Shown here: piece after piece, positions 52,801 to 63,325 of the stretch
Numbering within the stretch: position 1 is the stretch's first letter
Layout: each line of letters starts with the position of its first letter
Source: Patiria miniata
Lineage: Eukaryota; Echinodermata; Asteroidea; Valvatida; Asterinidae
NCBI RefSeq assembly: GCF_015706575.1
Contig: NW_024037075.1
Coordinates: forward strand, 12,523,746-12,587,745
Length of the DNA stretch: 64,000 nt
Direction of reading: 5' to 3'
Position numbers and translations under genes: made by a program
The notes under the pieces: generated by a model
Databases searched by the model: none
Told to the model about the DNA's origin: nothing
The model's input: only the letters and a program-made list of their open reading frames with translations

Positions 52801-55800
52801 AAAAAAAGTAAACACCCAAATGTCAGGACTATTGTTTTCATGAAGTTCTGCATGTGGTACTTTCTAAATCTAGGATATCAAAGCCTAATTCATAAGCTTT
52901 CTTTTAGTACAAGAATCATTCAAATCGCTCTCATACTTTTCAAGTTGCAGATTTTTAAACACAACCAACGCTTTAAAGTTCTGTCCACTGATCACAAACA
53001 AGGTGTGCGTTCTTTCACATCCCTATATGTGATTCAGTTTCGTTTTGCTGAAAGAACACTTACCTTTTTGTGATCCATGGACAGAAGTTTAAAACAGTGG
53101 TTGTGTTTAAATTTCCCTAACTTGAAAATTGCATGAGTGATTTGAATGATTCTTGTACTCAAAAGAAAGTTTTATATGAATTGGGCTTTCATATCCTAGA
53201 TTTTGAAAGTGCTACATGCAGAACTTCACTAAAAAAATGATCCCGACATTTGGGTTTCTTTTTCTTTTGACTCACCTTGTATATCAGTTCAGTTCACTTG
53301 AGTTTGGTTCTTTTGAGTCCGATGTATTCGGTTCTGTTCGGTTCCGTTCTAATCAGTTTGGTATGGTTGAGATCACAATGGTTTGGTTCGATTCAGTTTG
53401 CATCAACTCAGTTGTGTTTGATTTGGTTTGCATCGATTCAGGTCAGTTTCGTTTGTTTGAGTGTGACCTGGTTGAGTTCAGATCTTTTCGGTTTGATTCA
53501 GTTTAGTTGAATTGGCTTTGGCTTGATTTGGTTTGGTAGGGTTGGGTTGGCCTAGGTTGAGATCAGTTGGGTTGAGATTATCAATGAATTGATGGTAGTT
53601 GGGTTTAGATCAGTTTGGGTGATATAATTAGCGGGTTAGCTACAGGGGGCCATGAGGGCGCGTGGGGGGCATGGGGGCGCCCCATAAAAATCCCCCAACC
53701 CCCACTGAAAATTTGGCATCCGGAGAAATGCACAGCCATATTTGTTACCATGATTAGCTGGAAAAAAATTAAGTCCCTTTTTTTCTGCGATTTTGTGCAT
53801 ATTTTTTTGCAAAACTTTTTTTTTTGCTAGTGGCTGTTCATTGTAACGTCCCTTAGAAGCGAGTGGCGGTAGTTATTGTCTAATGTACATGTAGCCATGA
53901 TATACATTTTGAATGCCCCCCCCCCCCCCCCATGGGAAGATAGTGTCAAGCCTCCCCCCCCCCCTATTTGGTTGTACAGAGGGCGGGTGTCCAGTGAAAA
54001 ACCTTGTCTACCTTTGTAACCTCAAGACCCCCCCCCCACTGACCCCCCCCCCCCCCCACCCCAGGATGAGAACCCTGGCTACGGCATTGGATATTAGTGG
54101 ATTGAGATAAGTTGGGGATTGAGATCAGTTGGGTTGTGATCGTTCAATTGAGATCAGTTGGGTTGAGATCAGTTGATCAGGCATGCAACTTTTCCTCGGA
54201 TCAGCTAATTTCCTCTTTTTTTTTCACTAGAAAAACACTGTACAAAGTCTTGGAAAGATTTCAATTTCCTCTCTTTTTTTTGTGACTTCCCAGTTGCATG
54301 CCTGGTTGATAAGATCAGTGGACCGAGAGAGGTTTGGATATAAAAAGTAACCAAATAAATTCTGGATGGCTGTCATTCAGGTACAACAACAAGACCTACC
54401 GAGTGGATGACATCGACTTTAATATCGATCCCATGAACACATACGACAAGTTGGACGGCACTAAAATAACCTACGCCCAGTACTACCGGGATGCGTACGG
54501 GTTAAATATCAGTGATCTAGGACAGCCACTGCTGGTCAGCAATCCAAAGAAAAGGGTGAGTTATTTCAGATCTTAATTAAAGGGCATTATATAACACCCA
54601 AGTAAATCCTTGTCATTTGATTGGAGGATTGTAGGTCAAGGGGCATTCAATAAACAAACCATTGCACGGCCTATGTCAAAACCATTCATTTTTGGTTCCA
54701 TTCACCCTGCATTTTTGTCCCATCTCTTTTGATCTATTGCACGCCGCGCGCACTCTACGACGTGCAGCAGCCCAACGCTATACAATCTTTGCGCTATTTA
54801 AACCATTATCATGCATAAAGGCAGTATAAAACTTGCCTTTGAAGTTGATGCAGTTGCATAGATGGTTTTTTTTGCATAGGATTAAGAAATAACAATGTTA
54901 ATTTTCATTATGGTCAATGATTTGACTTTTAAACCTCTGTTAGCCTCGACCAAGCTGAAAAAAAGTAGTGGATATGTTGCACTTTTGTGAGTTTTGTTTG
55001 TTCTTAAAGTCTTATCCTCCAATCGAATGACAAAGATCTCATTGGTTGTTGTGCAAAACAAATAATGAATGTCTTGCATTAGTGCAATTGTCAGAATATT
55101 TTCATTCATTGAAAGATGGAGTGTTTCATTCAACTCGGCTTCGCCTCGTTGAATAGAACATTAAATCTGTCAGTGTCCTAATTATCTTCACTATTAGGCA
55201 TGCGTAATACAACTAATGTATCTGTATTTCATAGAGTCCGAATTTCACACAACACTCGCCCATCAACCACAAAGTAAGGACCAGGAGCCAGTCCATAATC
55301 ACAGGCAGATTTATTTGTGTTTTTTTTATTGTAATAGGATCAGCGCCGGGGAATGATTGATCACATCCACCTGATCCCTGAGCTGTGTACCCTGACGGGG
55401 CTCAGCGAAGCTATGCGCAGTGATTTCCACGTCATGAAGGACCTGTCTGTGTACACTCGCATCACGCCCAACGTCCGCATGAAAGAGCTGACCAACTTCA
55501 TCGGCAGCTTTCCCAGGTCAGTAAGGTTTATTTTTCCTTACATCCAGAAAAATTTTGTTCAATAACAATTGATGGCAATCTACATTCAGCCAAACTTTTG
55601 TGCACCATTTTAACAGTAAGCCAGCACTTTACACAAAAATAACCTGCCCAGCGTGTGAGTGTATTGATTTTGACTCAGTGACATCCAGTGATGTAGAACT
55701 GGAGCCCAGGACTCGGATTCAAGTCTGTCTCGAGTCGCAATTTTGTTGACTCTGACTCGACGCGAGTCACATAGGTAAAAGACTTGGGCTTGGATTCAGA

Positions 55801-58800
55801 CTTGGCCATCATGACTCCGATTTGACACTAATGACGCAGGACTCGTGAGCAGTGAATCATATATTTATTTACACCAAAAACAAACCATTTAAGCATATTT
55901 CTTTTTTCCCCCCAAAGTAACATTTCAGTAACACTAAAGAACGTTAAGCACATGAAATGTACCACAACTCACTCCAGGTGGTGTTGCAAATGATGAAAAA
56001 TTGTCATTAAATGCACCCCTCCCTGCAACATCTCATATTTTACCAATCGCTTTCTTCCACTCCATTGATCCATAGATATTTCATCCATGAAATGACTCGT
56101 CGCTTGGACTTGGATTTGGACTCAGCCACGACCCAATGGACCGATCCAGTAAGCCCCTCCCACTGCGCACGTGGGCAAATTATTTAAACACGTGCTCCTC
56201 TCCAATGCCACGCTGCATTTTCCTGCCGCGCACATCATACGCGCGTGCACGCATGTCGGACGTTTGTGCACGCACGTCGGACATAAATCACGGCTGTGAT
56301 TGATCAGAATACAATGGGGCGGTGCTTACTGGATCGGTCCATTGACTTGAGACTCCGACTCGGACTCGACCCTCAAGTGACTCAACCACAACACTGGAGA
56401 CATGAAACATAATAATGTGTATGCTTTACAGAGTGGACTTTTAATATTAGGTTTTGCCCTTCACAGATGTATAAACACTGTATACTCAGTGCATAGACTG
56501 GACCTTTGCTGGTAATTGAAAACATAGCTTGTCAATGGCAAAACTGAATGCCACAATCACAAAATATTTGATTCGGGCCCAGGCTGACCTAGAAAAATAA
56601 TGATTTGTGACCTGTGTTCTTAACCTTCTTTCAGGAATCAAGAGGCGAGTACTTACCTGCAAAAGTGGCAGGTGAGCTTTGAAGCTCAGCCAGTCAGGAT
56701 CAACGCTCGCATCATGGATCGGGAGAAAATCCTCACCGGTCACCAGGGAAAGAATGTGAGTCTGACAAAGAGATTGGGACGTCGAGATGAAGACCAGTTT
56801 TTAAGTTACATGTAGTTTTTGTGAATGCGAAGTGAATTTGACATGAAACATTTGTCGTAAAATTGGCTAGAAAGGTTTGTTGGATATTTCTATTTCCTTT
56901 TTTTTTTCTTTGGAGCAACAAAATTGTTCATAATAAAGAAGGGTGCCTAAAAACTAACCTTTTGAAGTTTCAGCTTAGCATTTTAGTTGAAATAATTTCT
57001 CAGGATATTTGATACTAGTCCTTTCTTCACTTTGAGCAAGGTTTATACTGACATTAATTCAGTAGAAACTTTTTTGGGTAATTGAAAACAATCCTCAAAG
57101 TATTTGAAAAGAAAAAGAACAGGCATTGGAATAATCAGATTTGTGAAATCAGTACTATGTTTCGTTTGCTTATAAATGATCGTAGTACTAGTACCTGAAA
57201 TCCCCCAAATTTCATGTTTTGGATTGCTTACTTAGCCTATTTCAAACATCTGGTTGAAAGGAAACCAACCTAATGTCTTACCGTTCCCGAGAAAAGAGTA
57301 AAAATCCCCAGTTGTTTATATCGCACACGATGGAGTACGAATACGTTTTTCGTGTCGTTCTCGGTATACGATATACACGTTGTGTGTCTCGGGAACAGCA
57401 GTGACCAATCACCAAAGTAAAAAGAATGACATTTCTTTAACGTCCGCAAAAGGCAAACACTTTACGAATGAAATCACAACTAGCATCCACATAGCTTGAA
57501 TTTATGGGGTCGCAAAAGTGGACCCCAAAATTTGTTTTTGCACGCATAATACAGGAATAACACAAAAACACCCAGTTTTGAAAGGATAGTTGTGTGGATG
57601 TTTATATCCTACTTTTACATGTTCTTTCCGATTAACATCATCTCGTTCAAAGCACGTTTTGTAGCCCAATTGGGCTGTTCCTGGACTTAGTGTCCCTTTA
57701 AAGGCATAGAGGATTATTTGCATTTGTCTCAAAAGTAACCTTCTGAATCATTGAAATGCTTACTTGGATTAAAGATTGTACTGGTACTAAACAATCTGTA
57801 AAATTGTTTTGTCAGGCTTGCTGTCATTTAGAAGAAATCAAGAAATGTAGGTGATATCCAATGATCAGTCAATTGACTGATTTTTCAGAAAATAAAGAGA
57901 TCTGTTGACGAAATAGTGTTTCATTATCAAAAAGTTGTGCATGTTTTTTCACTCTTTTCTCGCAAAGTGTAATATCCACAGCTGAAACTTCAACAGCTTA
58001 AATTTTGGACATTCTTCTTTGGAATTTTGAACAAAATGCATGAAAAGAAAATGATCCTATATGCCTGTAAACACCAACAGGAGATTTCCTTGGGTGAGAA
58101 TGCAGAGTGGAGCAGAGATCTGCGGAAGGATCTGCTGAGCTGTATTGGTCTGCACAACTGGCTGCTGATCTACACAGCGCGTGATAGCAAGAATGCCATG
58201 GAGTTCCTAAATGCCTTCAACACAGTGGCGCCGCGTTTGGGAATGGAAACCAGACCACCCTTAATGTAAGACTGCTTACAAGATTGTTAGTTGCGTTATT
58301 TGAGTCAAGACCAACACCAGGCCTTGAGGCAATTGAGTCGAGTCTGAGTCTAAGTTTAAAAGCAATTGGGTGGAGTCTGAGTCCAAGTTTGGAAGCAATT
58401 GGGTCGAGTCTGAGTCCAAGTTTGGAAGCAATTGGGTCGAGTCTGAGTTCAAGTTTGGAAGCAATTGGGTCGAGTTTGAGTCCATGTGTGGAAGTAATTG
58501 GGTCGAGTCTGAGTCCAAATTTGGAAGCAGTTAGGTCGAGTCCAAGTCCAAGTTTTGAAGTGATGGGGTCGAGTCTGGAGTCCAAGCTGGAAGCAACTGG
58601 GTCGAGTCTGAGTCAAGGTTTGGAAGCAGTTGGGTCGAGTCTGAGTCCAAATTTGGAAGCAGTTAGGTCGAGTCCGAGTCCAAGTTTTGAAGTGATAGGG
58701 TTGAGTCTGGAGTCCAAGCTGGAAGCAACTAGGTCGAGTCTGAGTCAAGGTTTGGAAGCAGTTGGGTCGAGTCGGAGTCCAAGTTTGGAAGCAATTGGGT

Positions 58801-61800
58801 CGAGTCTGAGTCCAGGTTTGGTAGCAATTTGGTCGAGTCCGAGTCTGAGTCTCAAGTTGCAAAAAAATGCACTGTGGAGAGCAGTGAAGCATGACTGAAT
58901 CTGCCTGCTTGCCATGAGCTTAACGACACCAAAATATTGTGCAGGGATTTGAAGTGTTTCCGTACTCCACAGAAGATTGTTTCACAATATAATTTGGAGT
59001 GTGGATGCCAACTCGATTGGCTAAAGTGGTTTTGCCAATCTTGAAGGGCTTTAAAGTGCAGAATTTATTGCTATCCTTCTTCTCTCTCTCATTATTTGTT
59101 TGGTGTTCTTTAGATGTGAGCTACGTGATGACCGCACTGAAAGCTTTATCCGTGCTATCCGACAGAACTTGAGTCCCCAGACACAGATGGTGAGTGTGAT
59201 TAAAGGCTGCCTTCTCAATTGTGACTTGAAAGCCTGTACTCCCATAGCCTTGACCAAGTCTGTCTACTTGTTCCCTGAGAGAAGACTGTTTACCATAGCC
59301 TGACCTACTTATCATAGTGAGCATATACTTTGCGTCCAGGCTGTCTTTCGCCTTGACTGTTGGGAAAAAGTTAGATATGTGTGTGTGGGGCGTAATTAAG
59401 CGTGCAGATAAGCAAGGGGATCGTTGAGGCTACTGTGCACGGCACAGTGCTGTGGCAATTCACATGTACAGTACAACGGGTACGCAAATCAGGCTAATAT
59501 GTAGCGGCTGCTTGTTACGGGAACAAGTAGACAGATTTGGTCATGATCAAGGCTAGTATTCCCATCAAATGTCATTGGAAGCTGTTTTTTGAAGTGAACT
59601 TGCATGCTCAGTCGCCTCATCGCCTTATTTTCACAAAGCCTAATAAGCACTTTTACCAGCAGTATTCAGAATTTTGTTCATATTTTTGTTCCACCGTTAC
59701 CCAGGTTGTGTGTATCCTACCAACTATTCGTAAGGATCGCTACGACGCCATCAAGAAGTTCTGCTGTCTAGAGGCCCCGGTACCCAGCCAGTGCATTGTG
59801 GGTCGCACTATCAACAAGAAACAGACCGTCATGTCCGTAGCTACCAAGATTGCTATGCAAATTAACTGCAAGATGGGCGGAGAGTTGTGGACAGTTTTAA
59901 TTCCAGTAAGTGATACAATGGTATTCAATCTCATGAATATGTATGAGCTGTACACTTTTAACACAACATTCCAAACAAGGTTGTTTCCCAATGTTGGCAG
60001 TTGTGATGTTTGTATCTAAATGAGAAATTGTTGGCGAACATTGGCAAACATTTTCATTGTTAACGGCGGGCTTAGACGTGAGTCAATGCCATCTTAACCC
60101 TTTAGTCCCGTACCGCCCCAAAGCACCCTACCTGTTACCTATTTATACCGCCCAAAACCACCTCAGCACTTTGCAGTAAATACAGTGTATTACAGGCCAA
60201 AATAAGTGTATTACAATGTTATGTGTTTATTACTTAAAGTGCTATAGATAAATTTGGTGTCTGGTTCCCAGACTGCGAGCTTACTACATGTATCGTTACA
60301 TGAAAAATAATCAGTGACAAGTTTAATTTCTGGTACACACTAGGGTCTGTGTAACTGTGAGTCGCCAAAAAAATGCTCCAATTTTTTAATGGGGCTGCTG
60401 AGAGACCTTTAAAACATGACCATTATTTCAAGTAGAAACTTGCAAAAACAACGTTAAAAAGTGCTCCCATATTCATCCGTGTTGGCCATTTGTGAGAAAC
60501 TGCTTCATTGTTAGCAACATTTTCCGAGTTGTGAAGATATCATGTATACATGTAGTATGCTCTGTCTCCTGATGACGGGCAGAGCATACTGTCCGAAACG
60601 TTGAGTTTCTCCCTGTCACATAGTGCTACCCTAAATCCTTATCTTATTGTGAACATTTGTCAATCTACACAGCCAAATAAAGAGTTGGAGAATTCCTTTA
60701 CATGTTATGTAAATGTTTCACTTTTTGTAAGTCAGTTGCTTTGTGCAGATAGTTTTACATGCACCCTAGCTATTACAGTTCTTGAGTTTATTCACACATT
60801 CCAGTGAATTCATGTATCGATGCGTGCTTGCAATACAATGAATTGGTGTTCTACAAAAGTTAAATAGCTTTGTCTTTAGCTCATTCTGTCTCCGTTTGTC
60901 TTTCCATTTATTACCTTCAGTCCAAAATGTTGATGATGGTGGTAGGAATCGACTCTTATCACGACTCCGCCACTAGAGGGCGCTCTGTCTGTGGCTTTGT
61001 CGCTTCCATGAATCATGACCTTAGCAGGTAAGTATCCTACTTGGTCATCGTTTTACAATGTTACTTTTCATGTTACGGGCATTGGATTTGTGGTCTGTGG
61101 GTAAAGCTGCAGGTTGTGGGTTCCAGTCCAGCCTGGGGTCATGGTGCGTGTGCCCTTGGGCAAGGCACTTTGTCACTCATTGCTTCTCTCCACCCAGGAG
61201 TAAATGGGTACCTGTGAGGGCAGAGATAGTTATTGTGGTTGAATTAGCTTCCTTGCGCCTAACAGGCAGCATTGAGCTGTATACTCCCCAGGGAGCTGAG
61301 ATGGTATTTGGAATGTTTCATGGGCCCAATGAGCAGGGGTAATAATGATGTAGCACCATGAGCGCTGGTACCTGGAAGGTACGTGCGCTTTGTAAACACC
61401 CACTATTGGTATCATTCTTGGATAAGCTTGATACAATCTAAAATCACATCACAGATGTCATGCGCTGAACCAACTCATAATAGCAACCTTGCATGCCTGT
61501 GCGTCATGTCAACGCTTGTGCGCATCCATTCATGGATTCGCCAAATTACAAACCAACTACTAACGGAAATATCCCAAAATGCGTCACTTGATGCATCTTT
61601 GGAAATGGCCTTCTTTTATTGTTTTCTTCCAAATGACAGCATGCCAGAAAGAATAATTTCACAGGAAGTCTATAGTGCCATTACTAAGGGAATAAATGTG
61701 TGCTCGAGAGGTTTTTATCACTCTGTTTAATACCGCTCAGAGTCTGGGTGCTGATAATTACCCGAGCCGGAGGCGAGGGTAATTATCAGCACCCATACTC

Positions 61801-63325
61801 TAAGTGGTCTTAAACAGAGTGATAAATACCGACCGAGCACATATTTATTCCCATTCATAAATACCTTATCCGTAAAAAAATATCAAATTATTCGTTCAAA
61901 AAATCCCGATTTTGTTCAACAAGTTCACTTCATGCTTTTTGAAACATCCCTCTAGCAAAATAATGGAGTGTTCAGCTGGCGAGTAAGATGTAAACAACCC
62001 TTTTATGGAGATTGATGTGCGCGTAGCATGTTCTGCGCGATGTCACGCAGACTCGCTATAAAATTCTGACTCGCTTGTAGTGTTGCGCATGCCTACGTGA
62101 GGATTGTGAACGTTCAACCAATGAATCGGTAAGAGGCACTGGATTTTTAGGAGTCCACATTTTATTGTGACACTGGAAAAGTGTTTAAGACCAGCTAGCC
62201 ATGTCTTTATCATCCGTTTAAGACCGGCCACGTGACGGGCTCTCGACCAATAGGAATAGCTAAACTGTCTAAGGTATTTATGAATATCTCTTTAAACAAC
62301 GTAAGCTTTTCAATAATAATTTCATCAGTTACTTTTTGGATAGCTGCAAATGATCTACTCTACCTTCTACTGACAAAATCCTTGTTCAATGTGGAGATCG
62401 GACTCGTACCAAAAACCCTGTGAAATAATTCCGCATGAAATTTTGTCACCCTGAAAAAAAAAGTTTTTGAAGGGGATTTAAAAAAGTGTTTTAAAGTGCA
62501 TTTCATTACCAATTCCAGTTACTAGAAACCAACAAATTGTGCATGCATTTTCTTTGTTTTCTCAAAATGTAGAGTATCCACTGAGCTGAAGCTTCAACGA
62601 GTTAAGTTGTTATGCACCTTTCTTTAAGATTTTAAGCAATTTTTGGGTTCTTCAAACGGAAAAAATTGCACACAAAAATGATCCTATGGACCTTTTAAAA
62701 TATTTGTCGCTCACCATGTTATTGTGTTTACAGGTACTTTTCACGATGTACATTCCAGCACACAGGACAGGAGCTCCTTGATGGTCTCAAAGTCTGCATG
62801 ACAAGTAAGTTTCTGATGGGAGCACACATGCTTTGAGGGACAGTGGGTGTGAAATGTTTTCCGTCCCGATTTTGCTTCTATCAGCGTCCCAATTTTGCTT
62901 TTCGAATCTCCATGCTTTACACCATTATCACGTTGCGGTTATCTTGATTTTTTTCCCATTCAAATCAACGCAACCAAAGCGAGGCTGGAGGGAAAAATAG
63001 TCTGGTTCCTTTTTGCACAAAAAACATTATCATTCAGTACTGTTATTGGATACAGGGAACATGACTGAAATGGTGGCAGCATGATAAAGGTCTATTGCAA
63101 TCTGCCACTCTGCCCTCCCCTGGTTACGCTGCTGGTCATTTCCCTGCATGTATATATTTTTTTTTGTTTAGGTGCATTGAGGAAGTTTAAAGAAATCAAC
63201 GGTAAGTTGCCCGAGAGAGTCATCATCTATCGCGATGGCGTCGGCGATGGGCAACTGCCGGCTGTGGTGGAGTATGAACTACCGCAAGTGATTGATACCT
63301 TCAGGATGATAGGAACAGACTATAG
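46861..63325 (+). CDS. piwil1: Piwi-like protein, PIWIL1 type (3' end outside window)
   Basis: Germline Argonaute that binds piRNAs and silences transposons. Fifteen exons join in frame: 46861-47106 (ATG 46887), 48597-48812, 49232-49446, 50396-50520, 51567-51647, 52473-52667, 54381-54555, 55338-55516, 56635-56755, 58081-58265, 59114-59189, 59705-59905, 60921-61027, 62734-62804, 63172-63325. All have AG/GT borders and matching phases, giving 773 codons. Order: Arg-Gly N-terminus, N domain ([20 protein letters not shown]), PAZ, MID, PIWI. Closest by eye to vertebrate PIWIL1 ([40 protein letters not shown]). About 90 C-terminal residues, including the last catalytic histidine, lie beyond the edge. 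The acceptor at 46860 implies an upstream 5' UTR exon. Confidence 0.95.
46887..48812 (+). CDS. piwil1: piwi exons 1-2: Arg-Gly-rich N-terminus
   Basis: Exon 1 codes [20 protein letters not shown] near residue 10 and GRGRTRGG near 60; exon 2 adds [12 protein letters not shown] near 125. In PIWI proteins such Arg-Gly runs are methylated by PRMT5 and bind Tudor proteins. The initiator ATG at 46887 is chosen because the Arg-Gly tract follows directly and the frame continues through all exons. Exon 2 is Pro/Ala-rich and little conserved. Confidence 0.88.
48133..48347. repeat. inverted repeat in piwi intron 2-side (intron 1)
   Basis: GGATCATTCTATAAGTTTAG at 48133 is the imperfect complement of the segment CCAAATTTATAGAATGACCC near 48330. 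It is a small relative of the 33971-35235 element. Confidence 0.6.
49766..50276. mobile_element. mariner-like MITE in piwi intron 3
   Basis: A 511-bp element between TA duplications (49764-49765, 50277-50278). Arms match each other inverted: CCCAAATGT...GAAGTTCTGCATGTAGCAC at left against its complement at right. It is the same family as 52789-53279; the outermost bases have diverged from CAGGGTGAGTCA. Confidence 0.8.
50560..51090. repeat. CCTCAATCCTCCAAAAT degenerate array in piwi intron 4
   Basis: Many loose copies of CATCCTCAATCCTCCAAAAT occur at both sides of the hairpin at 50771-51012, for example 50590, 50645, 50688 and 51040. Similar text is at 49480-49640. The hairpin was inserted into this array. 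Confidence 0.75.
50771..51012. repeat. 242-bp hairpin containing inverted tRNA T-arm sequences
   Basis: Two arms of about 110 bases are near-perfect complements around a loop of about 21 bases. Each arm ends in AATTATAGGTTT and contains CACTGTATACTC, TTGGAAAAATCACTCGGG and a tRNA-like T-arm: GTGGG-TTCGAGT-CCCAC with acceptor-like CCGAGTG. The B-box GGTTCGAGTCC is intact. Half copies are at 29219-29330 and 56450-56492. Confidence 0.88.
52473..55516 (+). CDS. piwil1: piwi exons 6-8: PAZ domain
   Basis: Residues about 286-469. Recognisable blocks: [20 protein letters not shown], then [53 protein letters not shown] and [15 protein letters not shown] binds the 2'-O-methylated 3' end of the piRNA. 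Exon borders fall at conserved positions (K/YNNKTYR, PKKR/DQRRG). Confidence 0.92.
52789..53279. mobile_element. mariner-like MITE in piwi intron 6
   Basis: A 491-bp element with ends CAGGGTGAGTCAAAAAAAAG and, inverted, CAAGGTGAGTCAAAAG, flanked by TA (52787-52788, 53280-53281). Arms about 200 bases long fold back on each other. There is no coding capacity. Confidence 0.88.
53282..54180. repeat. degenerate GGTT/GAGATCAGTTGG satellite, interrupted
   Basis: Loose repeats of GGTTTGGTTCGATTCAG and GATCAGTTGGGTTGAGATC fill 53282-53620 and 54085-54180, and also 52685-52785 before the MITE. Between them 53625-54085 is a G/C-run repeat (GTTAGCTACAGGGGGCC...CCCTGGCTACGGC) with short inverted ends. 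Two separate insertions have split one satellite. Confidence 0.7.
54575..55195. repeat. fold-back repeat in piwi intron 7
   Basis: It carries AAATCCTTGTCATTTGATTGG near 54605 and GATGGAGTGTTTCATTCAAC near 55114, both found in the COASY-locus fold-back at 40.28-40.93 kb. It is probably a diverged member of that family. Confidence 0.55.
55690..56400. repeat. ACTCGGACTC-type repeat with an inserted MITE
   Basis: 55690-55850 and 56095-56130 plus 56341-56390 contain GACTCGGATTC, GACTCTGACTCGACGCGAGTC and similar words. Related words occur at 370-560, 58.3-58.9 kb and 63.88-64.0 kb. Confidence 0.65.
56135..56343. mobile_element. 209-bp MITE with 20-bp perfect inverted ends
   Basis: AATGGACCGATCCAGTAAGC at 56135-56154 and its exact complement at 56324-56343. 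The interior is GC-rich and includes GCACGCACGTCGGAC-type words repeated twice. It splits the ACTCGG repeat. Confidence 0.9.
56448..56492 (+). repeat. half copy of the tRNA-hairpin repeat
   Basis: TTTTGCCCTTCACAGATG and AAACACTGTATACTCAGTG match the outer arm of the 50771-51012 hairpin. Confidence 0.7.
58290..58857. repeat. 33-bp minisatellite in piwi intron 10
   Basis: About 17 copies of a unit such as GGAAGCAATTGGGTCGAGTC plus TGAGTCCAAGTTT. Most units are exactly 33 bases, so both strands stay open over the array (11-residue periods). A higher-order unit appears: a block with CTGGAGTCCAAGCTGGAAGC occurs twice, about 132 bases apart (58571 and 58703). It starts 24 bases after the donor of exon 10. 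Confidence 0.92.
59705..63325 (+). CDS. piwil1: piwi exons 12-15: PIWI (RNase H-like) domain
   Basis: Residues about 597-773. Blocks: [73 protein letters not shown] and [13 protein letters not shown]. The catalytic Asp (GIDSYHD), the Glu of GQELLDG and the second Asp (YRDGVGDGQ) are all present; the fourth residue, His, would be in an exon past 64000. Slicer activity is therefore likely but not fully shown. Confidence 0.92.
60554..60620 (+). repeat. PLE terminal fragment with hammerhead-like core
   Basis: AGTATGCTCTG, CTGATGA (60569-60575), a 7-bp helix CGGGCAG/CTGTCCG with loop AGCATA, then AAACGTTGAGTTT. The same text occurs in PLE termini at 1.99-2.03 and 42.95-43.03 kb. The order CTGATGA-helix-GAAA is that of hammerhead ribozymes, known from Penelope-like elements. 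Confidence 0.55.
61060..61420 (+). mobile_element. tRNA-derived SINE in piwi intron 13
   Basis: A tRNA-like head (TGTGGTCTGTGGGTAAAGC as A-box region, GTTGTGGGTTCCAGTCC as B-box region) is followed by CCCTTGGGCAAGGCACTTTG, TTGCTTCTCTCCACCCAGG and AAATGGGTACCTG, a conserved central block of several metazoan SINE families. The tail GCGCTTTGTAAACACCCACT resembles the usual GCGCTATATAAATACC end. Confidence 0.75.
61688..61852. repeat. 165-bp hairpin in piwi intron 13
   Basis: GGGAATAAATGTGTGCTCGA and ATCACTCTGTTTAA at left pair with complementary text at right. The inner stem is GGGTGCTGATAATTACCC / GGGTAATTATCAGCACCC. Confidence 0.88.

Noticed and set aside
58217-58892. Repetitive proteins on both strands of the minisatellite
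   Set aside because: The 33-bp unit keeps frames open by periodicity, and the array lies inside a piwi intron.
58284-58898. CRISPR-like regular repeat
   Set aside because: Units are contiguous without unique spacers and the genome is animal; it is a minisatellite.
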